From Oscillospiraceae bacterium (GTDB taxonomy: Bacteria; Bacillota; Clostridia; Oscillospirales; Acutalibacteraceae), in assembly GCA_022508805.1 (NCBI GenBank), contig JAFLUM010000001.1:225080-289079 (forward strand): DNA of 64,000 bases. Reading direction: 5' to 3'. Shown here one piece after another: positions 52,846 through 61,910 of this stretch (the stretch's first letter is position 1; the number at the start of each line of letters is the position of its first letter). A program made the position numbers and the translations under genes. Under the pieces are notes generated by a model. The model was not told the DNA's origin, ran no database searches, and saw nothing but the letters and a program-made list of their open reading frames with translations.

Positions 52846-53970
52846 TTATTCTGCCTCTGACGGCCAGCCGAAATCAAAGGTCAGCGACGAGGTGCAGGGG
52901 AACTCCACTATCACGTTGCCGTATTTTTCCAAGGCACCGGTAAACGTAATGTCGGCGGTGATTATCATATTTTTTTCATATGTAACGTACGTCATCTGAT
53001 CGGTCTCAGCATCGATACCCGCGGTGATTTTGCAGGGGTTAAAGCCGATTTCAAAGGAATTGACGGTCATATAGCTTTCGGCAACCTTGAACTGCTCTAA
53101 AATTCCGTCTTTTTCACGGATAGAGAAGGCTTTTTTAACGCTCTCCTCTTCGGGCTTTACATTTATAATTATCGTTCTGAAATATTCGGTGGGAACAAAA
53201 ATGTATTCGCCCTCTTCGTCCTTGGCGTTATTGCCCTTCTTGTCAAGCTGATATTCAAGCGTGGGGACGACCGAAGAATAAACGGGATAAGTATTATCAT
53301 CGGAATAAAGGTCGGAAAGAGTAAGTGTGCTTGCCTTATCCGAGCCCCAAACGTAAAGCACGTCTGTAAGGTCGGAGCCGTGGTCAAGAGCCTCATTCTG
53401 GCCCTTGTTCATCAAAAAGTTGCCGATGTTTTTAAGCGCCATATCTGCATAAAGGCGGAAAGCCGCACGAAGCTCGCTTTGACCCTCAAGCTCTGTTCCG
53501 TCAGGAGCTCTGAAAACTACTCCGTCGCCGTGATTTATCCAAAAGCTCTCGCCGTAAGAAACCTTGGGTGCGCCCGTAGCCTTAATGTCGTTGATAAGAG
53601 TATTGAAATACTCAAGTACTTCCTGCTGATTGGCGGTGAGCTTTGCAATCTCCTCTGCAGGGATAAGCTTGATAACACTGTCAAAATACTCCTGCGAGCC
53701 GTATTTTGAAACAAGCTCATAATAAGACAGGCTGGCGGTCTTATCGTCAGTCTTTTTGTTGGTGTTCTCAAAAAGTGATGCTAACTGATCCGGCGGAAGA
53801 ACCGTTCTCAAATCACCGTATGTAAAAGTAAAGGTGGCATCCTTTAGATCGGTCTTGATCTGTCCCTTTTCAGGTCCTGTTACATTACCGTTGGAGCATC
53901 CTGCAAACACAGACACCATCATTGCGAGAACAAGCAGTACGCCTGTTATTCTTAAAATATTCTTTTTCAT
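52846..53970 (-). CDS. Hypothetical lipoprotein
   Basis: 374 residues. Lipobox at the end of the signal (VFAGC, lipidated Cys near 23), so surface-anchored. The mature part is acidic, with no family I can name; a region EELAKLTANQQEVLEYF and a substrate-like C-terminal beta stretch. ATG at 53970 with AAAGGGGA upstream. Convergent with the subtilase and downstream of the M28 peptidase, possibly co-transcribed. Confidence 0.85.
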   Translation of the reverse strand: MKKNILRITGVLLVLAMMVSVFAGCSNGNVTGPEKGQIKTDLKDATFTFTYGDLRTVLPPDQLASLFENTNKKTDDKTASLSYYELVSKYGSQEYFDSVIKLIPAEEIAKLTANQQEVLEYFNTLINDIKATGAPKVSYGESFWINHGDGVVFRAPDGTELEGQSELRAAFRLYADMALKNIGNFLMNKGQNEALDHGSDLTDVLYVWGSDKASTLTLSDLYSDDNTYPVYSSVVPTLEYQLDKKGNNAKDEEGEYIFVPTEYFRTIIINVKPEEESVKKAFSIREKDGILEQFKVAESYMTVNSFEIGFNPCKITAGIDAETDQMTYVTYEKNMIITADITFTGALEKYGNVIVEFPCTSSLTFDFGWPSEAE

Positions 53971-54028
53971 TTTATTTTCCCCTTTCGGTGAAATATCGAT
54001 AAGAGCATCCGCCCTGTCAGCAGCAAAT

Positions 54029-55297
54029 TTAACTGTAATTATCCTTAAGACCTTGCTCGTCGAACAGGAACACGCTTTCAAGCGCTATTTTAAGTCCTGA
54101 CTCGACGGTCTTGAAATCAAGAATATCCGCCGTATCCTCACGGGTATGATAATATTTTGCGGGGGCGGGATCCATAGCGACCAAAGCGGCTGATTTTATA
54201 CCGCCCTGCTGGGTCGCTGCGGCATCCGTTGCACCGACCGATGCAGCCTTATACGGCAAGTCATACCCTGCGATCTCTCCGGCAGTCTTCACCATAAGAG
54301 CCGCCTGCGTACTGAGCTTGACCGTTCCTGTCATATCCTTATTAAACACGCCAAAATGGTCAAAATCGTGAAGCGTATCAACGGCTAAGAACACGGTTTC
54401 AACGCCGCTTTCGGCATATTCCTTGGCGTGAGATGCGGCAAATGCCTTTGCACCTCTCAGTCCCGATTCCTCAGAGCCTGTGGAAACGGCAACGACCTCG
54501 GTATTTTCAAAGCGGATGTCGTTATCCTTAAGATATTTTATGACCGCCATTGAGGTAAACACGCCTGTTAAATTATCGTTTGCACCCATAACACACACTT
54601 TTCCGTTAACAAAAAACAAAATGAGCACAAATCCGGGGACTGTAACGCACTGCGCTGCCAAAAGCGAAAAGTCGGCTACTCTGCCTAAATCGAAAAAGGA
54701 AACTACGTCAATAACAAGCGAGCACAAAAGCGAAACGACGGCGATTATTACGACCGCAGTCAGCAGCTTACTTCCGCCGAGATGCGTGTAACGCCATTCG
54801 TAGGCTGAATCGATATGTCCGCCTACTATTATACGTCTTTTTGTCTCGCCTGCCGCCTTGCGCGTGCAGATAACGTTGCTTGACTCTTTTTTCGGGAAAA
54901 GCGGGTCCAGCAGTTTTTTGTAAAATAAAAACTCACCAAGTAAAAATATCAGTGATAAAACCGAAAGAACGGTTGCAACGGCTTTGAATACCGCCGCACC
55001 GGGCACAAGACCTGTCAGTGCAATTATCATAAGCGCCGCCGAAACAAGCATCATAATGCCGTCAACAAGCATCCAGCCCATAAACGCCTTGGGGCTAAGA
55101 GAAAACTCCTCTCTTTTTACCTCATCGGCAATAGGTGTCATAAGATTTTCAATGTAATCCTGCGCTTTTTTTTCGCCTTCCTCACCCGAGGGGCGCGGAC
55201 CGACGTTCTGGCACACCTTTTTAATTTCTCTCACCGCAAAGTTGGTACATTCCCTGACCTTTGATGCATAATGGGAATTACTTTCGCTCGCTTTCAC
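54029..55297 (-). CDS. M28 family peptidase with membrane segments
   Basis: 422 residues. Co-catalytic zinc peptidase: metal ligands in VGGHIDSAYEW (H), MGANDNLTG (D), STGSEESGLRGA (E, E), FLAVDTL (D) and YYHTRED (H). A soluble start of ~75 residues is followed by two membrane segments, then two more (about 175-235) inserted before the ANDN motif, giving a membrane-bound peptidase of unknown topology. GTG start at 55297 with GGAGCGGAGG eight bases upstream. Probably removes N-terminal residues from peptides at the membrane. Confidence 0.85.
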   Translation of the reverse strand: MKASESNSHYASKVRECTNFAVREIKKVCQNVGPRPSGEEGEKKAQDYIENLMTPIADEVKREEFSLSPKAFMGWMLVDGIMMLVSAALMIIALTGLVPGAAVFKAVATVLSVLSLIFLLGEFLFYKKLLDPLFPKKESSNVICTRKAAGETKRRIIVGGHIDSAYEWRYTHLGGSKLLTAVVIIAVVSLLCSLVIDVVSFFDLGRVADFSLLAAQCVTVPGFVLILFFVNGKVCVMGANDNLTGVFTSMAVIKYLKDNDIRFENTEVVAVSTGSEESGLRGAKAFAASHAKEYAESGVETVFLAVDTLHDFDHFGVFNKDMTGTVKLSTQAALMVKTAGEIAGYDLPYKAASVGATDAAATQQGGIKSAALVAMDPAPAKYYHTREDTADILDFKTVESGLKIALESVFLFDEQGLKDNYS

Positions 55298-55479
55298 TGC
55301 CAAGACCTCCGCTCCGTGTTGAAAAATATAAACCAAGATAATACTGTACTTACTTATACTTATGTATTCTACCATATTTTTTCTGTTTAGTCACTACTAT
55401 TTTTGAAAAAATTTCCCAATATTGACAAGTTAAGAAAAAAATTATAAACTATATTTATATTAAATAAAGGTTTTAAGTT

Positions 55480-56367
55480 ATGCAAAGAAGACGTTTAAAA
55501 ATCAGATTTTCACTTGCGGTATCGCTCATTGTGATAATGAGCATACTGTGTATTCTTTATGTGGTGTTCTGTCGCGGCAGGGGCTACAACACCGCTGAAC
55601 TGCCCACAACCGAAAACATTGTCGCTGAAACACCCGCCGAAGCTCCCACCGAACCTGAAGATGAAACACCAAAGGAGCCTGAGGAAGCACCTGCCGAGCC
55701 TGTCGATGAGCCGGAAAACGAGCCCGTCACCGATGATGCAGAGGAAGAACCTACCGAAGCACCCATCGTATGGACCGGCAACAAGCCCATAGATATGCTG
55801 AACGGGGAAAACTGGGCGCTGACGCTTATCAATAAAAATTACACTTTGGACAAGACTTATGCCCCCGTGCTGGCGCCTGTTATTGATGGCAGCTCCGTCA
55901 CGGCGGACAGCCGCGTTGCCGAAGCATACAAGACAATGTATAATGATGCGCTGGAGAAAGGCTTTATCCTTACTCCGTACGCGGGATATTGCAGTTATCA
56001 GCGTCAGCAGACGAATTTTGAAAACAAGGTGCAGGCGTTTGTCTTGCAGGGAATGACCCGTGAAGAAGCGGAATTAAATGCCGAAAAACGTGTTGAGCAG
56101 GGCGGCTGCAGTGAAAACAACGCAGGACTTGCCGTGGACATTATCAGCGCCAGCGCAGGCTTTGCCTCCACCGACGAATTCAAGTGGCTCACGGAAAATG
56201 CCCACAACTACGGCTTTGTGTTGCGTTACCCCGACGATAAGACCGAGATAACAGGTATGATCTATCAGCCGTGGCACTGGAGATACGTTGGAGTTGAGAC
56301 GGCACGGCAAATGAAAGCCGCCAATCAATGCCTTGAGGAATACCTCGGCTCACTGTCAGCACAGTAA
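55480..56367 (+). CDS. VanY-like D-Ala-D-Ala carboxypeptidase, one zinc ligand missing
   Basis: 295 residues. N-terminal membrane anchor (about 9-31), a Pro/Glu-rich spacer (about 41-95), and a VanY/M15B domain (about 105-295). The substrate-site motif YCSYQRQQ and QPWHWRYVG (H266) are intact, as is D220, but the expected SEHxxG reads SENNAGLAVD, so the first zinc histidine is Asn213. That predicts loss or change of activity; it could be a binding-only protein. The N-terminal anchor places it outside the cell. Confidence 0.9.
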   Translation: MQRRRLKIRFSLAVSLIVIMSILCILYVVFCRGRGYNTAELPTTENIVAETPAEAPTEPEDETPKEPEEAPAEPVDEPENEPVTDDAEEEPTEAPIVWTGNKPIDMLNGENWALTLINKNYTLDKTYAPVLAPVIDGSSVTADSRVAEAYKTMYNDALEKGFILTPYAGYCSYQRQQTNFENKVQAFVLQGMTREEAELNAEKRVEQGGCSENNAGLAVDIISASAGFASTDEFKWLTENAHNYGFVLRYPDDKTEITGMIYQPWHWRYVGVETARQMKAANQCLEEYLGSLSAQ

Positions 56368-56393
56368 AACCGAAGATATAACAAAAATTACTA

Positions 56394-56430
56394 AAAAGGC
56401 TCGCGGACACATTAAATCCGTGAGCCTTTT
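56394..56430. terminator. Terminator between the VanY-like and Nudix genes
   Basis: Stem of about 14 bp with G-T pairs (56394-56407 with 56417-56430), A-run left and T-run right; usable in both directions. Confidence 0.8.
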
Positions 56431-56865
56431 TTATGATAATCTGCAATTAAGCTCATAAAGAGCCGTTCGGTTTGAGTCCCATTGGAGCCTTTTCAGCGCT
56501 TCTTCGCAAGTCAACCAAGCATATTCCGTATGCTCGTGGGACAGTTTTATATCGTCATTACAGATAAATCCGAATGAGTATTCGGGAACGACATAAGTAT
56601 CCGCCGCCCAGTTGTACAAGTGCCGTTTTGGAAAAATATCGACAGGAATGTGACACAAAGATTTAAGCTCTATTATGCTGTCGGCTACAATCCCGCTTTC
56701 CTCAAAAATTTCACGCTTTGCCGCCTGAACGGGCGTTTCATCATCTTCACCGCCGCCGGCTATAAACTGCCACTGATCATAATCAGCGCGACGAAACACG
56801 CAGTAAAGCGGCATGCCGTCCGTTATTCTATATGGAATTGCAAGTATTTGAAACGGTGCTCTCAT
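56431..56865 (-). CDS. Nudix hydrolase
   Basis: 144 residues. Nudix box GGGEDDETPVQAAKREIFEESGI fits GX5EX7REUXEEXGU in full. Early QILAIPYRI and later WQFIAGGG are typical of the dihydroneopterin triphosphate/ADP-ribose-type group (NudB-like). Cytoplasmic; hydrolyses a nucleoside diphosphate-linked compound. Single gene. Confidence 0.9.
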   Translation of the reverse strand: MRAPFQILAIPYRITDGMPLYCVFRRADYDQWQFIAGGGEDDETPVQAAKREIFEESGIVADSIIELKSLCHIPVDIFPKRHLYNWAADTYVVPEYSFGFICNDDIKLSHEHTEYAWLTCEEALKRLQWDSNRTALYELNCRLS

Positions 56866-56959
56866 TGTTTTGTTCCTTTCTTATCTCTCGGTTTTATTGA
56901 CATCAATTTAACAATATATTACAATAAAATCTATTGAAATAACAAAAATGAGGTTCCCT

Positions 56960-57850
56960 ATGTTTACAAAGTATTTATTTTGCTATTTTACAGGCAACGA
57001 GCCCGAAAATGAAAGCGTACATTTTGCAGTATCTGACGACGGATATCATTTTTACGCGCTGAACGGCAACAATAAAATTATCGACCAAACTCTCGGCAAA
57101 AAATGCTGCAGAGATCCGTTTATTTTCAGAGATGAAAACGGTATTTTTCATATTATTGCAACGGATATGCGTTGCTATGACGGCTGGTGCAGTAACAATT
57201 CTATGGTGGTTTGGGACAGCAGCGACTTAGTTAAATGGGAAAACGAACGAATAATCGACTTTTCTCAATTTGAAAAAACTAAAGCGGCTGACAGAGTTTG
57301 GGCGCCGCAAGTAATTTTTGACAGATTCAAAAATGAATATATGATTTATTGGACGCATCACAATGCCGACGATGACCTTGATACTATAATTTGGTACGCG
57401 TACACAAAGGATTTTACCGCATTAACAACAAAGCCGTCAATACTTTTTAATCCAAAAAGCAATATGTGCGCTATTGACGCCGACATTATTGAGGTCCGCG
57501 GTAAATACTATCTCTATGAAGCTGACGGAGAAAAAGAGGCAATTTGCTATGCGGTTGCCGACACTCCGTCAGGTCCCTATTTTGAGCCTGATAACAACAA
57601 AGTATCCGTAGCCGATACAGCACTTGAGGGAAACTGCATTTACAAGATACTCGGCACTGAAAAATACGTTATGATCGCCGACCAATTTAAAGCCGGCGGA
57701 TACTTTATGCAGGAAACAACGGATATGATAAATTTCAAAAAAGTCCAAGAATTTTCGCTGGATCATCTGCGCCCGCGCCACGGCTCTATGCTTCATATAA
57801 CCGACAGGGAATATAACAGATTGATACAAGCCTTTTCAGTAACGAAATAA
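56960..57850 (+). CDS. Glycoside hydrolase family 43-like protein
   Basis: 296 residues, five-bladed propeller pattern. CCRDPFIFRDENG (candidate base), ADRVWAPQVIFDRFKNEYMIYW with Gln where the acid Glu would stand (compare WAPE at 12357), and AIDADIIEVRGKYYLYEADGE. Start at 56960 with GAGG six bases upstream (an ATG at 56948 overlaps that site). The WAPQ change could mean a non-hydrolytic or altered protein. No signal peptide. Downstream and convergent with the TIM-barrel isomerase. Confidence 0.8.
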   Translation: MFTKYLFCYFTGNEPENESVHFAVSDDGYHFYALNGNNKIIDQTLGKKCCRDPFIFRDENGIFHIIATDMRCYDGWCSNNSMVVWDSSDLVKWENERIIDFSQFEKTKAADRVWAPQVIFDRFKNEYMIYWTHHNADDDLDTIIWYAYTKDFTALTTKPSILFNPKSNMCAIDADIIEVRGKYYLYEADGEKEAICYAVADTPSGPYFEPDNNKVSVADTALEGNCIYKILGTEKYVMIADQFKAGGYFMQETTDMINFKKVQEFSLDHLRPRHGSMLHITDREYNRLIQAFSVTK

Positions 57851-57853
57851 CCG

Positions 57854-58645
57854 TCAAAGCTCATTCGTGTTTTTTCTCAACCAATCCACCGAATTGCGCA
57901 GCGCCTCGACCGTTTTCGTTTCTAAAACTACAGAGCAACCGTGGCTCTTTGCCAATTCAAGATATTTTTGCAAATCGATATCACCTGTGCCCAGCGCAAG
58001 GTGATTTCTTTTTGCCCTTGCGTCGTGCATATGCATATGATAAAGCCTATTCGAATGTTCAAGGAGCATCGGCTCGTCCGCATTACCGATACAGTGGTCA
58101 TGACCGATGTCAAGGGTCAGTCCGAACACGGAACTTTGCAGTAAAATTTCAATTGCCTCAAGCTGAAAATCTGCGTATCCGCTTGTATTTTCAACGCAGA
58201 TTTTTATTCCGCTGTCACCAATGGCATTTTCGCACTTATCCCGAAAATCTGTTATGCTTTTAATGTACTGTTCTCTGTACTCGTCAAACAAAAACACCTT
58301 TTTATCGGGCAGAGAAAAATACACTCCTTTTGATAGGTGCATATTCAGCTTTTCAGCGTGAATATTCTTGGCTAATCCAACTGTTTCAAGCACCGTTCGC
58401 AAGTATGCATCAGCAACATACGGATTAAAATCGCTGATATTCAGATTTTCGTCAAGGTGCATAGTGTAAGAAATTCCGTATTTTTCAGCGATCTTATTTA
58501 AGTTTTCGGTATCTATATTGTAAATCTGATACTGCGGCAAATTCATATTCAGCTCGATAAACCTAAGCCCCAACTCACGGCAAAGAGCGGCACATTCTTC
58601 TATATCTTTTGTCTCTATCAACGTAGTCATTCCGAATGACAGCAT
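57854..58645 (-). CDS. Sugar phosphate isomerase/epimerase-like TIM barrel
   Basis: 263 residues. AP endonuclease 2/xylose isomerase-like barrel: ENTSGYADFQLEAIE with the metal-binding E, TLDIGHDHCIGN (D, H), YHMHMHDARAKRNHLALGTGDID and CSVVLETKT (E), all in the family's order. Cytoplasmic; acts on a sugar or polyol, not determined. ATG at 58645 with GAGAGG ten bases upstream. The upstream region holds family A copy 2. Confidence 0.85.
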   Translation of the reverse strand: MLSFGMTTLIETKDIEECAALCRELGLRFIELNMNLPQYQIYNIDTENLNKIAEKYGISYTMHLDENLNISDFNPYVADAYLRTVLETVGLAKNIHAEKLNMHLSKGVYFSLPDKKVFLFDEYREQYIKSITDFRDKCENAIGDSGIKICVENTSGYADFQLEAIEILLQSSVFGLTLDIGHDHCIGNADEPMLLEHSNRLYHMHMHDARAKRNHLALGTGDIDLQKYLELAKSHGCSVVLETKTVEALRNSVDWLRKNTNEL

Positions 58646-58676
58646 TTTCTTTTTCCTCTCGATTTTAGTGAAATTC

Positions 58677-58785
58677 ATCGTACCATAAATGCGAGGCGGG
58701 GAAAGTCGCCGAGCGCTATGATACAATGTTCTCCAAAACACACAAAATCTTTGATTTTGATTGTGTTTTGTGAGGTTATTATACA
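58677..58785 (-). repeat. Family A structured element, copy 2
   Basis: Shares ATGATACAATGTTCTCC and GTGAGGTTATTATA with the element at 25581. Stems 58735-58742/58762-58769 and 58744-58749/58753-58758 around the same TTT loop differ in sequence from copy 1 yet remain paired. A GC-rich arm (GCGAGGCG with CGCCGAGCGC) replaces the 19-bp hairpin. Lies upstream of a minus-strand gene, as does copy 1. Confidence 0.6.
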
Positions 58786-58885
58786 AACAACAGCCCTATA
58801 TTTCAAGCGGTCACACAAAACAATAACTTTTCAATTTAACGTTTTTGTGGTATATTAAAATTGAAAGTTAGGGGAAATTAATAAT

Positions 58886-59581
58886 ATGATATATGTTACA
58901 TCTGATCTTCATGGATATTCTATTGACAAATTCAAAGAATTTCTCGATAGTATAGGCTTTTCAAAACACGATTTTCTTTTTGTGCTCGGTGATGTTATTG
59001 ACAGAGGCGAAGACGGCATTAAAATCTTAAAATGGTTAATGCTTAAGCCGAATGCCCAACTGATTTTGGGCAATCACGAGGCAATGATGCTTGCGTGTGA
59101 TTTTCTGTTTGATGAAATAACGGAAGATTCTATTGCTGAATTGACCGGAAACAAGCTGGAAATCTACTCAACATGGGTATCCAACGGCGGTCAGGCAACA
59201 CTCGATGCCCTTTCATCTATGAGGAACAGCGAAATTGAGCACATATTGGAATATCTGCGGGAAGCCCCCTTGTATGAAACCGTAACCGTTAACGGCAGAG
59301 ATTTTATTCTTGTCCATAGCGGCTTAGGGGACTTTAGAAAGGACAAAAAACTATCAGAATATACTGCCACCGACTTGCTTTGGTCAAGACCCGGTCTCGA
59401 AACCGAATATTTTGACGATATGACCGTTATTTTCGGTCATACACCGACAGTTTACTACGGGGATGAGTACAGCGGCAAGGTGCTTGTAACAAAAACTTGG
59501 ATAAACGTTGATGTGGGAGTACTGACAAGACCCGGTCCGGCATTACTCAGACTTAATGATATGAAAATATTTTATTACTGA
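58886..59581 (+). CDS. PPP-family metallophosphatase (ApaH/PrpA-like)
   Basis: 231 residues. Motifs complete and in order: SDLHGYS (D, H), LGDVIDRG, ILGNHE, VHSGLG and FGHTPT. Members dephosphorylate proteins or cleave diadenosine polyphosphates; the sequence alone does not decide. Single gene with RBS AGGGGA and a strong terminator. Cytoplasmic. Confidence 0.9.
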   Translation: MIYVTSDLHGYSIDKFKEFLDSIGFSKHDFLFVLGDVIDRGEDGIKILKWLMLKPNAQLILGNHEAMMLACDFLFDEITEDSIAELTGNKLEIYSTWVSNGGQATLDALSSMRNSEIEHILEYLREAPLYETVTVNGRDFILVHSGLGDFRKDKKLSEYTATDLLWSRPGLETEYFDDMTVIFGHTPTVYYGDEYSGKVLVTKTWINVDVGVLTRPGPALLRLNDMKIFYY

Positions 59582-59633
59582 TTGTTAAAACTGCATTATA
59601 GGCGAATCCATACGCCGCAAAGAACATAAAAAA

Positions 59634-59661
59634 GCCTCACAGCAAAAATGTGAGGCTTTTT
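59634..59661. terminator. Bidirectional terminator after the PPP phosphatase
   Basis: Perfect 7-bp stem (59634-59640 with 59650-59656) with six A on the left and six T on the right, shared with the convergent XRE gene. Confidence 0.88.
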
Positions 59662-59696
59662 AGTGTAATAACCCGTAAGAATCGGCAAACTGATAC

Positions 59697-60311
59697 TTAT
59701 TTTTCCTTGCTCAAGACCTTTTTCTGCCATGATCTTTTATTGCACTCAGGGCATTTCATATATCTTGTTCTGTTTATATGCATAGCAAAAAACACACTGC
59801 TGTATTTGGGAACATACCTATGTCCGCACTTGGCACATTCATAATATCCTGCCACCTGCTCTATTTTGAGGGCATAGACCATACCGATTGCGAATAAAAT
59901 GATGCCTGTCGCGATCAGAACTATTCTCAGCCAATCTTCCATTTGTACAACAGTGGCAATCATGATCAAAGCAATTAAGACCACCGATACCAGAACGCCT
60001 ATAAAAATCTCCAAGGATAAGAGTCTTTTATCTGCCTCTTCCTTTTGTTTTACCGCTTCTATTAAATTCTTTTCCATTTGTTTGTTGTAGTTGTCCATTG
60101 AAACTACCTCCCCACTTAATAAATCGTTTACGCTGATATTAAGAATATTACACAGCGTGAGCATTATGGAAGTATCCGGCATTGCTTTGCCGGTTTCCCA
60201 TTTTGACACTGCTCTGTCGGTAATATTCAGTTTTTCCGCCAACTGCATTTGCGTAAGTCCATTCTTTTTTCTGCACTCGGCTATGAATTTTCCGATTTTT
60301 ACCTGATCCAT
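59697..60311 (-). CDS. XRE-family regulator with two membrane segments and a zinc-ribbon tail
   Basis: 204 residues. Helix-turn-helix at 1-60 (IGKFIAECRKKNGLTQMQLAEKL, TDRAVSKWETG), then a coiled linker, two membrane segments (about 102-123 and 127-149), and a CxxC...CxxC tail (AKCGHRY, MKCPECNKRSW). ATG at 60311 with AAAGGAGG. Such regulators are commonly tied to membrane signals; the target is unknown, though the neighbouring accessory genes are candidates. Confidence 0.85.
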   Translation of the reverse strand: MDQVKIGKFIAECRKKNGLTQMQLAEKLNITDRAVSKWETGKAMPDTSIMLTLCNILNISVNDLLSGEVVSMDNYNKQMEKNLIEAVKQKEEADKRLLSLEIFIGVLVSVVLIALIMIATVVQMEDWLRIVLIATGIILFAIGMVYALKIEQVAGYYECAKCGHRYVPKYSSVFFAMHINRTRYMKCPECNKRSWQKKVLSKEK

Positions 60312-60547
60312 AGGCTGCCTCCTTTCGTATTCAATATAGATCTTTCTGCGTTGAAAATACACATATCACCGGTTGAGTGGGGATATATCAACCGACGGTA
60401 GAGTGAAAAAGCCTCTTTAAATGGATATTGCAGTATTAATAATATCTTGAATCAAATATTCCGTATCGGCAAAAAGAGTCCCGAAACGTTGACTCTCTCT
60501 ACACTAAAAACAGCCTTCCTCTTTTAGAAGCTCCGATTGCCATTTAA

Positions 60548-61072
60548 CTAATTTATCATTACATAAAAACGATACATTTCCTCACGGTCATCATTTATAT
60601 CTTTATACATTTTTCTTTCCGTCAAATTAAATCCGGCATTTTCAACTACTTTCCATGATGAAATATTCCCTTCCCGAATCGTCGCTATGATTTCATGTGT
60701 ATTATAATGCCGGAAAAAGTACTGTATATATGCTTTCACCGATTCCAATGCATAGCCTCTGTTTCTGTAATCTGCTCCAATAAAATATGTTATACCGACT
60801 TTCTGTAAATCTTTATAGTACGAACAGCCTACTGAGCCTATCACTGTTTCCGAGTGTTTTAGCTGTACCGCATACGCTAAGTATCCTACGGTTGGATCAT
60901 CTTTGTCTGCCAACTTTTTGGATTCAGCTATCCACCTCTTCATCCATTCACTGCAATTTGCATCAAATCCAATATCTTTTTCTAAACTACCGTCCGAGGC
61001 CATTTTAATAAAGAACTTTTCATCAGATGCTTCTAATTCCCGTATTATTAATCTGTTTGTTTCTATTCTCAT
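60548..61072 (-). CDS. GNAT acetyltransferase (RimJ/RimL type)
   Basis: 174 residues. MRIETNRLIIRELEASD start, IGSVGCSYY strand, GADYRNRGYALESVKAYIQYFF acetyl-CoA loop (R/Q-x-x-G-x-A form), SSWKVVENAGF at the end. Acetylates an unknown amine (ribosomal protein N-terminus or small molecule). One of three GNATs in the accessory array. Confidence 0.88.
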   Translation of the reverse strand: MRIETNRLIIRELEASDEKFFIKMASDGSLEKDIGFDANCSEWMKRWIAESKKLADKDDPTVGYLAYAVQLKHSETVIGSVGCSYYKDLQKVGITYFIGADYRNRGYALESVKAYIQYFFRHYNTHEIIATIREGNISSWKVVENAGFNLTERKMYKDINDDREEMYRFYVMIN

Positions 61073-61176
61073 TGATTTTTCTCACTGTAAATCATTAATT
61101 TCACTCTCAGACGGCAAAAATATTACAGTCATTAATTGTGAAATTTTCTTTATGCTTGAATTGATTACCAAATTCC

Positions 61177-61614
61177 TTATAAATACAGAATATACAGGTC
61201 ATTTTCAAAATGCTCAAAGCCTATTGACAAGAACATTTTTTGACTTTGCTTATTAAAAGAGTATATTTCGGCTTTTACCTGAGTTAATCCTTTTTCTCTT
61301 GCCAGTTCAATAATGTTTTGTACGCATCGTCTGCCGATATGCCGATTTTGAAACTCTTTGCAAACAACAATACTGATTTTACCGTCATGCAGAGAGACGT
61401 CACCTACCAGTCGGTTTTTGTACTCAATGTAATAACAGTCGCCGTGAGACGATAAATAATCGTACATTACTTTCAATCTGTCCGATGAATAGACATAGTC
61501 AACATTATCGACTTGTCTGCACAATTCAAGGTCCTGATACCATTCCAAAGCCACTTCATAATTTGGGTAATACGGAACCAGAATTATTTCTTCATCAACA
61601 ACTCTTCTTTCCAC
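61177..61614 (-). CDS. GNAT acetyltransferase
   Basis: 145 residues. GDCYYIEYKNRLVGDVSLHDG, ISIVVCKEFQNRHIGRRCVQNIIELA (acetyl-CoA loop NRHIGRR) and YSFNKQSQKMFLSIGFEHF. GTG start at 61614 preferred: AGGAGA sits eight bases upstream, while the upstream TTG has none. Shares an upstream block with the GNAT at 63284. Confidence 0.8.
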   Translation of the reverse strand: MERRVVDEEIILVPYYPNYEVALEWYQDLELCRQVDNVDYVYSSDRLKVMYDYLSSHGDCYYIEYKNRLVGDVSLHDGKISIVVCKEFQNRHIGRRCVQNIIELAREKGLTQVKAEIYSFNKQSQKMFLSIGFEHFENDLYILYL

Positions 61615-61660
61615 TGCTTTTCTCTCCTGCAAAACCTAATTTATAAGTTGGCTATATTCT

Positions 61661-61704
61661 ATCATATTTTCTCGCTGTATTCTACCGACAATTTATGAAC
61701 TAAA
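61661..61704 (-). repeat. Shared upstream block, copy 1
   Basis: Plus-strand 61661-61688 is near-identical to 63856-63883 (TTTCTCGCTGTATTCTACC vs TTTCTTGCTGTATTCTACC). On the minus strand both lie just upstream of a GNAT gene and could carry a promoter. Confidence 0.6.
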
Positions 61705-61738
61705 GAAAAAAGTCCCTGACAGTCGCTCAGAATGTCAG
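61705..61738 (-). terminator. Terminator upstream of the 145-residue GNAT gene
   Basis: Short 6-bp stem (61716-61721 with 61733-61738) with an A-run on the left, giving a T-run on the minus strand; ends transcription of the DUF3267 gene. Confidence 0.6.
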
Positions 61739-61800
61739 AGATATCCTTTCGATGATGTATCACCTGCGGCGATATGATTTTTTCACTACACTCGCGATGA

Positions 61801-61857
61801 TGCGAAAGGATCCCCAAACGGTGACAAGAGATAGATAAAGAGTCACAAACGGTGCAT
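61801..61857 (-). repeat. CCAARCGGTG repeat, two adjacent copies
   Basis: CCCCAAACGGTG at 61812-61823 and a weaker ACAAACGGTGCAT at 61845-61857. Related copies at 62581 and 63197. It follows the stop codon of the DUF3267 gene. Confidence 0.6.
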
Positions 61858-61910
61858 AGATTGCATCCGCTCGGTACGTATGGGTTTGACGGTCGGTATT
61901 GTTAAGTATA

